From Parachlamydiaceae bacterium (GTDB lineage: Bacteria; Chlamydiota; Chlamydiia; Chlamydiales; Parachlamydiaceae): 6,252 nt of DNA. Position numbers and translations under genes: made by a program. Positions 1 to 5,943 of the stretch are shown here, one piece after another. Where the stretch lies: NCBI GenBank assembly GCA_013698165.1, contig JACCVN010000048.1:1-6252 (forward strand), in the 5' to 3' direction. Under the pieces are notes generated by a model. That model had not been told where the DNA came from. It saw only the letters and a list, made by a program, of their open reading frames with translations, and made no database searches. How positions within the stretch are numbered: position 1 is the first letter of the stretch; each line of letters starts with the position of its first letter.

Positions 1-11
1 CATTCGCGGCT
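1..11. repeat. Short dispersed tag CATTCGCGGCT, clipped at the window edge
   Basis: The first 11 bases are identical to 246-256 and differ by one base from 5746-5756. At the third site the tag directly follows the end of a 26-base palindromic repeat (…GGCTA then CATTCG). It is therefore plausible, but inferred, that the window begins just inside the tail of another copy of that repeat family. From here to position 390 I see no gene: the frames are broken by stops and no start with a ribosome binding site stands out. Confidence 0.45.
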
Positions 12-155
12 AGAGGTTCATTTGTGCGGTATATTTCGCAATACATTACCTCAAATAGGTTATACCTAAATATACTTAAATTCATGTGAATAAAAAACCC
101 AATTTTTTGCACAAAAACAACACCCTAGCTACGGGTATGCAAAAAAAGCCCTCAT

Positions 156-171
156 AACCCTGACAAGGGTT
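156..171. terminator. Small hairpin, possible terminator
   Basis: AACCCT (156-161) and AGGGTT (166-171) form a perfect 6-bp stem around the loop GACA. Downstream on the plus strand is a loose pyrimidine tract (CATCTCTTTT). On the minus strand the hairpin is followed, after ATGAGGGC, by a run of seven T. It could end a gene lying left of the window or mark minus-strand transcription. No gene inside the window needs it, so the role is uncertain. Confidence 0.3.
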
Positions 172-245
172 CATCTCTTTTATCTATTCATAGGCTTTAT
201 AAAATTTGGTAATGATAAGGCCTATACCAGTATATGCTGCCACCA

Positions 246-256
246 CATTCGCGGCT
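246..256. repeat. Second copy of the tag CATTCGCGGCT
   Basis: This is an exact 11-base match to positions 1-11 and matches 5746-5756 with one difference. It is preceded by GCTGCCACCA, which may be a decayed remnant of the CTGC-rich palindromic repeat that precedes the tag at 5722-5747. The family link is inferred; the direct repeat is seen in the sequence. Confidence 0.45.
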
Positions 257-390
257 TTAATTTTTTGATAATCATACTTTATGACTTACCCAAGTAGCGA
301 AGGTGTAAATTTTGTTCAGTTTTTCGACCCATTCCTTCATGTGGTTTTATTATAAATATATACTCGACATAGCTGAATCTGAGAATTTGG

Positions 391-569
391 GCAAACCCTA
401 GTAACTGTCAAGATAGTATTTTCGGATATTTCTGCGTCAAAGCCCCATGGTTTGCCGATCATAAAAGGGGCTGTATTGACTAATACAACCCCTTTTAGGA
501 TCGACACACCACGGGAGCTTTCACGCTAGAAATAGTCGAAAATTCTACCTTGTCAGTGTACTAGTCTGC
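391..569. repeat. Long foldback (inverted repeat), about 87-base arms with a 4-base loop
   Basis: The left arm 391-477 pairs with the right arm 482-569 around the loop GACT (478-481). Aligned by hand, 85 positions oppose each other: 73 are Watson-Crick pairs, 12 are mismatches (one a G·T), and there are unpaired bases at 396-397, 516, 527 and 558. The inner 22 positions (456-477 with 482-503) have only two mismatches and contain AAAAGGGG facing CCCCTTTT. Weaker complementarity continues outward, for example 381-384 with 574-577 and 363-369 with 592-600. No arm carries a recognisable reading frame. It could be a MITE-like or foldback mobile element, a decayed inverted duplication, a strong bidirectional terminator, or a long hairpin RNA. 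More of the mismatches would be G·U pairs if transcribed from the minus strand (five) than from the plus strand (one), which is only suggestive. Confidence 0.85.
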
Positions 570-891
570 GGGCTCTCTGGTAGTCTAAAATTGTCTCGAG
601 ATAATAATTTTAAAGATTATGCTCATTAAAAGCCGTTCATTAACGCCTCAGATTCATACATTTGTGGCTTTTAGACATGCCGCCTCTAGACTTCTATTTA
701 ACATAAATCTGCTTGTTTATTACTTTAATCTAATTTTCATTTCACCATTGATTAGCCTTTATCTTCCTTAAGTCTCTTCCGCCTCAAGATAATTTAATCT
801 AAAATTCTAAGACTTTACTTTAAATAGTTAAAAATTGGTATACTTAGTAATATATGTAGGCATGTATCTTTGTTTGTTTTAAACATTTTAG
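570..891. other. Non-coding stretch between foldback and promoter
   Basis: I see no gene here. An 8-bp inverted repeat is present: TAAAAGCC at 627-634 and GGCTTTTA at 666-673, with a 31-base loop. CTCAGATTCA at 647-656 is the exact reverse complement of TGAATCTGAG at 374-383, outside the core foldback, and may be an outer remnant of the same element. A TG-extended -10-like site (TGGTATACT, 836-844) with only a weak TTTACT 19 bases upstream could be a second, weaker promoter for the gene at 964. Base composition becomes very AT-rich from about 780 onward. Confidence 0.5.
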
Positions 892-920
892 TTGAAACTA
901 AATAATATTGAGTTTATAAT
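892..920 (+). promoter_or_regulatory. Near-consensus sigma-70-type promoter for the 851-residue gene
   Basis: TTGAAA (892-897, 5 of 6 consensus bases) and TATAAT (915-920, perfect) are separated by exactly 17 bases. Transcription would start near 927, giving a leader of roughly 36 bases before the ATG at 964. The match is among the best possible for a housekeeping sigma factor (sigma-66 in chlamydiae). No operator-like palindrome overlaps it. Confidence 0.8.
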
Positions 921-963
921 ATTTTGTAGTATGTAATATATTATTAATTTAATTTGAGGTCAT

Positions 964-3519
964 ATGCTAAATAATACTTTTATAAAAAATGATGCTTTAA
1001 TCGCCGGTGTTCAAGAAGATTATAAAACGATTGTGCATGGTGACAAGCACAAGGTGGGTCCAATCGGCCATGAAACGACACTTAAGGAAATTGGGGCTTG
1101 CTGCGGAAGATCCAGAGGCATGATCGTGACTTTTTTCAGTCGATTGTCTGTTCTCTTTAGGAAACATATCTGGTTGAACGAAAAAACCATTAATGAATAT
1201 CTCGACATAGAACATTTCGATAAGTTATCAAAAACCGTGGCAAAAATTGAAATCGTTAGAGATCATATTAGAGCTTCTAAGTCCACGACTAATAAAATTC
1301 ATGCTTCGACACCCGCGGAGCACAAATATATCCTCAAATCAAACGTCAAATTAGATCAAATGGATAGGCGCCTGCAAAGGATCAATGAACTTTTTAAGGA
1401 AAGAATTAACCAGCGATTGGAAGAGCACCCTGAACTTAAATTTCGACAGCCTATTATTGTTCCTAATCAACCTTGGTCGATGAAGGATGTTCCTCCTGCG
1501 TCGCTTCCATTTAAGTCTTTTGCAGGTGTGCAAATAGCTGAAAAATTGGCTGATCAATCGATTGTCAAAGAAAATGTTCAATTAGTGGATCTTCAACATA
1601 AGGCAGCAACCATCATTGGCGATGTGGCGATGAATCATGTAAATCAAGCCATTGGTTTATCTCTTCCAAAGATTTTTCGCGAAACTGTGTCTAGCGCTAT
1701 CGATATTAGAGGAATTGCAACCACAGGGGTATCTAATTTGTTAGATTTTCTTAAGACTAATTATCTTGCTAGCACAAGGGGTAAAAATGTTATTGAAAAT
1801 TTACCGGTTGAATACAAAGAAAACATTAGAGAATATATAAATTTGGAAATGGAAATTGATCTTATTAAAAACTCAGTAGGGCATCCAAAAAAAGATAAAT
1901 TACATATTTTAGAACTTAGAAAAGAAAAGCTCGATGTATTAGTTAACGAAATAAAGGGACTAGTAGAGAAGGATTCTATCGGATCTGCTATTCCTATCGC
2001 GAGAGATGCCGCAATCTCTGCTGCAGATCGCTATTTCAATGGATTAACCAAAGCGGTGACGACACTTAAAGAAAATAACCCTCACTTTAATGACATTCCA
2101 TCTCAAATCCGTCAATTTATGATCTTAATAGAAATGAAGCAGATCAATGAAGCAGCACCTGAAAATGAACGAATTCACACTCCCATCTTTGTTCCTACAC
2201 TCGAACAAAGTGAGCAAGACATTATCGATGACTTAGTAAAGCTGATAAACAGTGGCGTGAAACCCAAAGATTTCGATGATAATTCGATTGTTTTACTTGG
2301 CGGTATGGAAGAAGAAATCCGGCTGAAATTTGAAGCGGGCGATTCTTCAATGGATAAAAAACTAGGTGATCTTGGAAAGACAGCCATGCAAAAATTACTA
2401 TTCCCGCACGGCATTCCTTTAGGTGGAGGCGCTGACTGGGCCCTAAAGCTTGCAGGGAAAAACTTTAAAGATCTCGAAGCAGAAGTGTTGACAAAAGTGA
2501 TGAAAATTATATTAGAAAAAGTGACAGATCCCTATATCATCAATGAAGTTCTCGAGCACCAGCTTGATAGAGCCTTTGATAAAATAGCAGACATTAAAGG
2601 TATTGAAATTGAAACTCTATATGTGAAAGCTCAAATAGAGACCCTCAAACAAAATAATTTGTTTGCATCGACACCCGAGTTTCAAAAGCTTAATAAAATA
2701 CAACTTGATAAGCTTGAAGAAAGGCTTCAAATGTTAAATGAAGCTAAAGAAAAGAAAATTGAAATCATTAAAGTTAAAGCTGAAATTGAAACTGCACGCC
2801 AAAAATTTAATGTTGTTGACGATGTGCTTAGCATGGTTATTGACCTGGAAGAATATAATAAAAATGAAGAGCATATTCAAAGGCTTAACTATAAGCTTGC
2901 CAAACTGGAAGGAAAAGTCCCTGAAACTATTGAAGAACTATTTTATAACCGCTTAAGAGCTGGTAGCAAAAATAGTACGGAAGGAATGGGAAATCCTGAA
3001 ATGACAGATAAATATGTTAACGTTGCATTAAACTTAGCGAATTTAACGATTCCTGAAGAGAACAAATATGAACGTGAGCTTTTAAAAGCTGCAGACAGAG
3101 CATTAAAAAATAAACCTGAAAATCAGTTAAAAATTCAAAAGATGATTGAACAGCCTATCAATGATCTTGCCATGAGTTTTGACAATAGAATGTTAATAAA
3201 ATTAATTCAAATGGGCTTGAACGAAATTTTGGATGAAAAAGGGAATTTAGATCCTAAGTACTTTAATGAAGATGGGACGATTATCACTACTCTTCCGACT
3301 GAAAAAGAAAGAGAAGTTCAAATGCACAGGATTAAAGGTAAGATCGATCAGCTAACTTCCGCAGGGATCAATTTAGGAAAAGAGAACGCATTTTTAAAGC
3401 CTTTCCTACCTTCAAATGAGATGATTGCTGCCCACAGCAATAACCTTTACAACATTCTGACTATGTCAGAAGTCAATAAAGTTTTAGTCACAGAAATGTT
3501 TGCCAGCATTACCGCCTAA
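964..3519 (+). CDS. Orphan 851-residue, largely helical protein with repeated coiled-coil segments
   Basis: I do not recognise this protein and assign no function. The ATG is preceded by GAGG (956-959) four bases away, and a near-consensus promoter lies upstream. No signal peptide or clear membrane segment is visible; the strongest hydrophobic stretch is residues 52-65. It is rich in Lys, Glu, Leu and Ile. Charged, heptad-like helical segments occur near residues 85-155, 285-335 and 545-650. Internal similarity suggests duplication: ASTPAEH at 114-120, followed by KLDQMDRRLQRINEL (129-143), resembles ASTPEFQ at 568-574, followed by QLDKLEERLQMLNEA (580-594). VKAQIET (554-560) recurs as VKAEIET (604-610), and QPIIVP (162-167) recurs as TPIFVP (406-411). 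A Gly-rich turn (PLGGGADW) sits at 485-492, and a Cys pair at 46-47. A cytosolic scaffold or a secreted effector of an intracellular bacterium is possible, but nothing in the sequence decides it. The gene appears monocistronic, convergent with the next gene and followed by its own terminator. Confidence 0.9.
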   Translation: MLNNTFIKNDALIAGVQEDYKTIVHGDKHKVGPIGHETTLKEIGACCGRSRGMIVTFFSRLSVLFRKHIWLNEKTINEYLDIEHFDKLSKTVAKIEIVRDHIRASKSTTNKIHASTPAEHKYILKSNVKLDQMDRRLQRINELFKERINQRLEEHPELKFRQPIIVPNQPWSMKDVPPASLPFKSFAGVQIAEKLADQSIVKENVQLVDLQHKAATIIGDVAMNHVNQAIGLSLPKIFRETVSSAIDIRGIATTGVSNLLDFLKTNYLASTRGKNVIENLPVEYKENIREYINLEMEIDLIKNSVGHPKKDKLHILELRKEKLDVLVNEIKGLVEKDSIGSAIPIARDAAISAADRYFNGLTKAVTTLKENNPHFNDIPSQIRQFMILIEMKQINEAAPENERIHTPIFVPTLEQSEQDIIDDLVKLINSGVKPKDFDDNSIVLLGGMEEEIRLKFEAGDSSMDKKLGDLGKTAMQKLLFPHGIPLGGGADWALKLAGKNFKDLEAEVLTKVMKIILEKVTDPYIINEVLEHQLDRAFDKIADIKGIEIETLYVKAQIETLKQNNLFASTPEFQKLNKIQLDKLEERLQMLNEAKEKKIEIIKVKAEIETARQKFNVVDDVLSMVIDLEEYNKNEEHIQRLNYKLAKLEGKVPETIEELFYNRLRAGSKNSTEGMGNPEMTDKYVNVALNLANLTIPEENKYERELLKAADRALKNKPENQLKIQKMIEQPINDLAMSFDNRMLIKLIQMGLNEILDEKGNLDPKYFNEDGTIITTLPTEKEREVQMHRIKGKIDQLTSAGINLGKENAFLKPFLPSNEMIAAHSNNLYNILTMSEVNKVLVTEMFASITA

Positions 3520-3537
3520 ATCAAATGTGCCTGCACA

Positions 3538-3566
3538 GGCTGCTGCAACATGCAGCAGCCTTTCTA
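3538..3566 (+). terminator. Hairpin terminator after the 851-residue gene
   Basis: GGCTGCTGCA (3538-3547) and TGCAGCAGCC (3551-3560) form a perfect 10-bp GC-rich stem with a 3-base loop, followed by TTTCTATAAT. It starts 18 bases after the stop codon. The T tract is short, so efficiency is uncertain. The arms share the CTGCTGC…GCAGCAG core of the neighbouring 26-base repeats, so this looks like a variant of that family with a different loop, possibly co-opted as a terminator. Confidence 0.6.
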
Positions 3567-3567
3567 T

Positions 3568-3700
3568 AATGTAGGCGGCTGCGTCTCGCAGCAGGTAATC
3601 ATATTCAGGTTTAAATTTCTCAAATCGATTTAAAAAGTTGTGTATTGAAGCATGCTTTTAGGGCACTTTTCGCCTGCTGCGAGACGCAGCAGCCTACATT
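3568..3700. repeat. Inverted pair of the 26-base palindromic repeat (pair 1)
   Basis: The arms at 3568-3595 and 3673-3700 (28 bases each) are reverse complements with one mismatch (C3579 opposes A3691 where a G would be needed… i.e. one altered base in the CTGC core), separated by 77 bases. Each arm is itself a hairpin: GCTGCG-TCT-CGCAGC on the left and CTGCTGCG-AGA-CGCAGCAG (3674-3692) on the right. The 77-base spacer codes for nothing but contains two perfect 10-base palindromes, AAATCGATTT (3622-3631) and AAGCATGCTT (3648-3657). The whole lies between two convergent genes and could form a cruciform or block read-through in both directions. Two inverted ends around a short non-coding core resemble a MITE or REP/BIME unit; no clear target-site duplication is seen at the edges. 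Confidence 0.85.
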
Positions 3701-3748
3701 TGTTCTTATCTTTATCTTCTAGCTCTGAGCTCTATGGTCGTTTAGTTT

Positions 3749-4486
3749 TCAATTCCGAAGTGCTTTACGAGCATCATCATAATAGCCGCGACTATAATAA
3801 TAATTCGATGCTTTTTCCCTAAGAGCTTTTTGTAAACTGGTGTTGTAAGTTATCTCTCGGTTGATTTTAAGTGCCTCATCAACATACCCATGATTAAATC
3901 GACTCTCCGCCACTTTTGATATGAATGTTTCTTTTGCAGTGGTGTTGTAAGTTATTTCTCGATTGATTTTAAGTGCTTCATCAATATACCCATGATTAAA
4001 TCGACGCTCCGCTACTTTTGATATGAACGTTTCTTTAGCAGTTGTGTTGTAAGTTATCTCACGATTGATTTTAAGTGCTTCATTAATAAACCCATTATTA
4101 AATCGACCCTCCGCCACTTTTGATATGAACGTTTCTTTAGCAGTTGTGTTGTAAGTTATCCCTCTATTCGTTTTAAGAGCATCATCAATATAGCCTCGAT
4201 TATACTGAGCATTCGCAATTTTTTCTAAAAGGCTGTCTTCAGAATTGCTTGAACTAACTTCCGACTTTACGAGTGGAACATTAACTGAGCCTTGATTAAA
4301 ATGACGTATTCCAATCCCATTGGTTTTTTGGGTTGTACCTACGCATTCGATAATCCACGAAACAACTCTACCTCCTAAATTTCCAAGCGCGTAGATTACA
4401 GCTGCAACCCCTAATGTTCCAATACATAGAGCTTGATTTTTCTTAATAAAATTTTCAATATCTGAAAAGAAAGATGTAACTTGCAT
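3749..4486 (-). CDS. Membrane-anchored TPR-like repeat protein, 245 residues
   Basis: The ATG at 4486 is preceded on the minus strand by GGAG (complement of 4493-4496) six bases upstream; the stop is TGA. Residues 1-18 are polar, 19-38 form one hydrophobic membrane segment (CIGTLGVAAVIYALG core), and 40-81 are a Ser/Asn-rich linker. From residue 82 to the end run five 34-residue units: 82-115, 116-149, 150-183, 184-217 and a shorter last one, 218-245. The unit pattern is K-x-A-E-x-R-F-N-x-G-Y-I-D-E-A-L-K-I, with A, G and A spaced as at TPR positions 8, 15 and 20. TPR-like solenoids usually bind other proteins, so an adaptor or anchoring role at a membrane is likely; the partner is unknown. 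The topology, with the repeats on either side of the membrane, cannot be read from the sequence. The gene converges on the 851-residue gene and diverges from the gene at 4811. The membrane segment followed by GGRVVSWIIECVG resembles, from memory, proteins of environmental chlamydiae; this is unverified. Confidence 0.9.
   Translation of the reverse strand: MQVTSFFSDIENFIKKNQALCIGTLGVAAVIYALGNLGGRVVSWIIECVGTTQKTNGIGIRHFNQGSVNVPLVKSEVSSSNSEDSLLEKIANAQYNRGYIDDALKTNRGITYNTTAKETFISKVAEGRFNNGFINEALKINREITYNTTAKETFISKVAERRFNHGYIDEALKINREITYNTTAKETFISKVAESRFNHGYVDEALKINREITYNTSLQKALREKASNYYYSRGYYDDARKALRN
3752..4243 (-). repeat. Tandem 102-base coding repeats (34-residue units)
   Basis: Five in-frame units encode the TPR-like array: 4142-4243, 4040-4141, 3938-4039, 3836-3937 and the truncated 3752-3835. 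By hand comparison, the units at 4040-4141 and 3938-4039 differ at about 8 of 102 bases, and those at 3938-4039 and 3836-3937 at about 9. The outer two units are much more diverged. This points to recent expansion of the central units by slippage or unequal recombination. The copy number may vary between strains. Confidence 0.85.
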
Positions 4487-4568
4487 TAACCACTCCAGAA
4501 TTTAATAAACTAATCACTGAACAACTATTTATAGCGAAAAAAGCTTTTATGACCTTCGCAGCTTTTAC

Positions 4569-4597
4569 AGTATATCTAAAACCCCAAAAATACTCCA
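4569..4597 (-). promoter_or_regulatory. Weak candidate promoter for the TPR-like gene
   Basis: On the minus strand TATACT (complement of 4569-4574) is a good -10 element, but the hexamer 17 bases upstream is TGGAGT (complement of 4592-4597), matching only 3 of 6 -35 bases. TATAAA (complement of 4528-4533) nearer the gene is an alternative -10 with no acceptable -35. The gene must have a promoter in this interval because its neighbour is divergent; the exact site is uncertain. Confidence 0.3.
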
Positions 4598-4702
4598 GTT
4601 CAATCCATAAGTGCAATCCCATCAAACAAAAAACCTTCCAAAAGAAAAGTTCACCTCAATGTTGTATCTTCGTTCTCCAGAATTCAAGACGGACGTAGTA
4701 CA

Positions 4703-4731
4703 TTGACAATATTTTGATCTACTCATAGAGT
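4703..4731 (+). promoter_or_regulatory. Sigma-70-type promoter for the 277-residue gene
   Basis: A perfect TTGACA (4703-4708) is followed after 17 bases by TAGAGT (4726-4731, 4 of 6 bases). The start site would be near 4738 and the leader about 73 bases. The leader can fold: TCTCTCGC (4741-4748) pairs with GCAAGAGA (4758-4765) with one mismatch, then GAGC-GCTA-GCTC (4768-4779) forms a 4-bp hairpin. Whether these small stems matter is unknown; the ribosome binding site at 4802-4805 is outside them. Confidence 0.7.
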
Positions 4732-4810
4732 ACATTCTTCTCTCTCGCAATTTCAGAGCAAGAGAAAGAGCGCTAGCTCACCTTTAAACCATTAAATAAT
4801 AGAGGATCTA

Positions 4811-5644
4811 ATGGAAGTATCTAATAAAACTTATTTTGTACCGGACTGGAACATCACCGATACTCTACAAAATAGCAGAGCGGCATGGACAATGGCATTT
4901 GATAAATCGTATTGTTTATTTGCTAAAAAAATCAGTGAATTCATAGCTAAAGACATCTTTACAGTGTTAAAGGAATCATGTGTAAACCCCTTCAATTTAC
5001 AGCCTGAAGTCAAAAGAACTATCACTCGCACATATCCTCTTAATATTCTTAAGATAGAAGATGCCATCAAATTAAAAGAAATGGCCCAGGAAGCAGCTGA
5101 ACTAGCTCCATTCAATGATTGGTTTGCAAGATTCGCAGCTCCAAAGAAAAAAGAAGAGAGGATCGTAGAAAACAAAGCAAACATCATTGAGGATAGCTGT
5201 GATGCAATGAGCGGCCCAAATTTTACAAAAAAAACACGGTATCTCACCCGTGAGCAAGAAAGTAACACCGCTATAGATGGTTCTTACTTCAAAGATAGGA
5301 TGTCCGTCATAGGAAAGCGGGTATGCAAAGACCTTGTAAACACTTTTAATGAATTTAGTAAAATTCCTGAGAATAAACGTTTGAAAGTCCAAGTCAATTG
5401 GCTCAATGATGGTGTTGATATGGGTTCCTTTAGTAAGAGTCTTGATGTTCAGGTTGAACTTTGGCTGGAAGATGAGAAAAGTCCTTCACAGCCTACACAA
5501 CAACTTGCTTCGCTAAAAGAAATAGAAAAACAAAAAAAGGTTGAGAATTTTAATCAGCTGAAAGGTCAAGCCTTTTACATAGGGATGACTACTCTCTTTG
5601 TTGTCGTATTAGGGATTGGTTTCGTGCTAAATAATAAGGCGTAA
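4811..5644 (+). CDS. Orphan 277-residue protein with a C-terminal membrane anchor
   Basis: I do not recognise this family. The ATG follows GAGG (4802-4805) by five bases, with a good promoter at 4703-4731. There is no N-terminal signal peptide. Residues 1-250 are predicted soluble: a mixed N-terminal part with several aromatics (1-60), a helical stretch near 80-110, a Lys-rich patch (112-117, KKKEER), and a section with strand-like alternation around 191-220 (LKVQVNWL and LDVQVELWL). A charged Gln/Lys-rich helix at 232-250 leads into one hydrophobic segment, 254-273, with only NNKA after it. That is the layout of a tail-anchored protein, with the bulk facing the compartment where it was made. 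Internal Cys residues are at 35, 57, 130 and 172. The gene appears to stand alone, divergent from the TPR-like membrane gene and followed by a hairpin repeat. Partnership with that neighbour is conceivable but unsupported. Confidence 0.88.
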   Translation: MEVSNKTYFVPDWNITDTLQNSRAAWTMAFDKSYCLFAKKISEFIAKDIFTVLKESCVNPFNLQPEVKRTITRTYPLNILKIEDAIKLKEMAQEAAELAPFNDWFARFAAPKKKEERIVENKANIIEDSCDAMSGPNFTKKTRYLTREQESNTAIDGSYFKDRMSVIGKRVCKDLVNTFNEFSKIPENKRLKVQVNWLNDGVDMGSFSKSLDVQVELWLEDEKSPSQPTQQLASLKEIEKQKKVENFNQLKGQAFYIGMTTLFVVVLGIGFVLNNKA

Positions 5645-5655
5645 CGTAAATCCAT

Positions 5656-5747
5656 TGTAGCCTGCTGCATCTAGCAGCAGGTGTATGATGAGCGTAAGAC
5701 AGCATCTACGCTTCGCTGACTCCTGCTGCGAGACGAAACAGGCTACA
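5656..5747. repeat. Inverted pair of the 26-base palindromic repeat (pair 2)
   Basis: Arms at 5656-5681 and 5722-5747 are reverse complements at 22 of 26 positions, separated by 40 bases. Both belong to the same family as the arms at 3570-3595 and 3673-3698, sharing TGTAG at the outer end and GCAGCAGG at the inner end. The spacer contains AGCGTA (5691-5696) facing TACGCT (5707-5712), so the whole can fold into nested stems. The outer right end runs into the tag CATTCGCCGCT (5746-5756). It lies just 11 bases beyond a gene stop, as pair 1 lies just beyond the 851-residue gene. Confidence 0.8.
5661..5681 (+). terminator. Hairpin after the 277-residue gene, possible terminator
   Basis: CCTGCTGC (5661-5668) and GCAGCAGG (5674-5681) form a perfect 8-bp stem around ATCTA, 16 bases after the stop codon. 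It is the left arm of repeat pair 2. The following bases, TGTATGATG, are not a T run, so it is more likely an RNA 3'-end stabiliser or a weak terminator than a strong intrinsic terminator. Confidence 0.4.
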
Positions 5748-5756
5748 TTCGCCGCT
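5746..5756. repeat. Third copy of the short tag (CATTCGCCGCT)
   Basis: It differs from positions 1-11 and 246-256 at one base (C for G at the eighth position). It overlaps and extends the right end of the inverted repeat pair at 5656-5747, which is why the tag is treated as the tail of that repeat family. Confidence 0.45.
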
Positions 5757-5874
5757 TTCACTTATGCAATTACCTCTAAAAAATCCTTCTTTTTTGCTTG
5801 ATAAATCGTCCATTTTATTCATTGAATTGTGGGATTTTTGATGCTAACTCCGCTCTGAAATGCATCATTTTTTC

Positions 5875-5943
5875 GTTCATAACTCTTGTTCATGACTGAT
5901 CAGATCTTTGTTCATAACCCTTGTTTTGTTGATAACCCTCATT
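5875..5943. repeat. Cluster of GTTNATAAC direct repeats, weakly DnaA-box-like
   Basis: A 16-base unit occurs at 5875-5890 (GTTCATAACTCTTGTT), 5910-5925 (GTTCATAACCCTTGTT, one difference) and 5928-5943 (GTTGATAACCCTCATT), with a partial copy GTTCATGAC at 5888-5896. On the minus strand the copies at 5909-5917 and 5927-5935 read TTATGAACA and TTATCAACA, each one base from the DnaA box TTATNCACA. TTATTAACA at 6001-6009 on the plus strand is a further 9-mer of that type, followed by TGTCCACAG. They could be binding sites for DnaA or another regulator, or just decayed tandem repeats. No exact DnaA box is present. The rest of 5757-6159 shows no gene. Confidence 0.5.

Noticed and set aside
1..69. A short open frame from the window start ending in TAA, as the tail of a gene
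   Set aside because: It is only about 22 codons, begins in the dispersed tag sequence and shows no protein-like pattern, so chance is the simpler explanation.
391..569. The foldback as 6S RNA or a CRISPR unit
   Set aside because: The pairing is continuous without the large open bubble of 6S RNA, and there is no series of direct repeats with regular spacers as in a CRISPR array.
2738..2956. A 72-codon plus-strand frame rich in Lys and Leu
   Set aside because: It lies within the coiled-coil region of the 851-residue gene in another frame, and its KLKLKL composition is a shifted reading of Lys/Glu/Ile-rich codons.
3568..3700. The inverted repeats as termini of a complete insertion sequence
   Set aside because: Only 77 non-coding bases lie between the arms, so no transposase fits, and no target-site duplication is visible at the edges.
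3752..4243. The tandem 102-base units as a CRISPR or non-coding satellite
   Set aside because: The unit length is a multiple of three, the frame is open throughout, and the encoded 34-residue units follow a TPR-like pattern.
4831..5268. A 145-codon open frame on the minus strand inside the 277-residue gene
   Set aside because: It is fully antisense to a gene with a promoter and ribosome binding site; its translation has a composition typical of reversed coding sequence and no ribosome binding site was seen.
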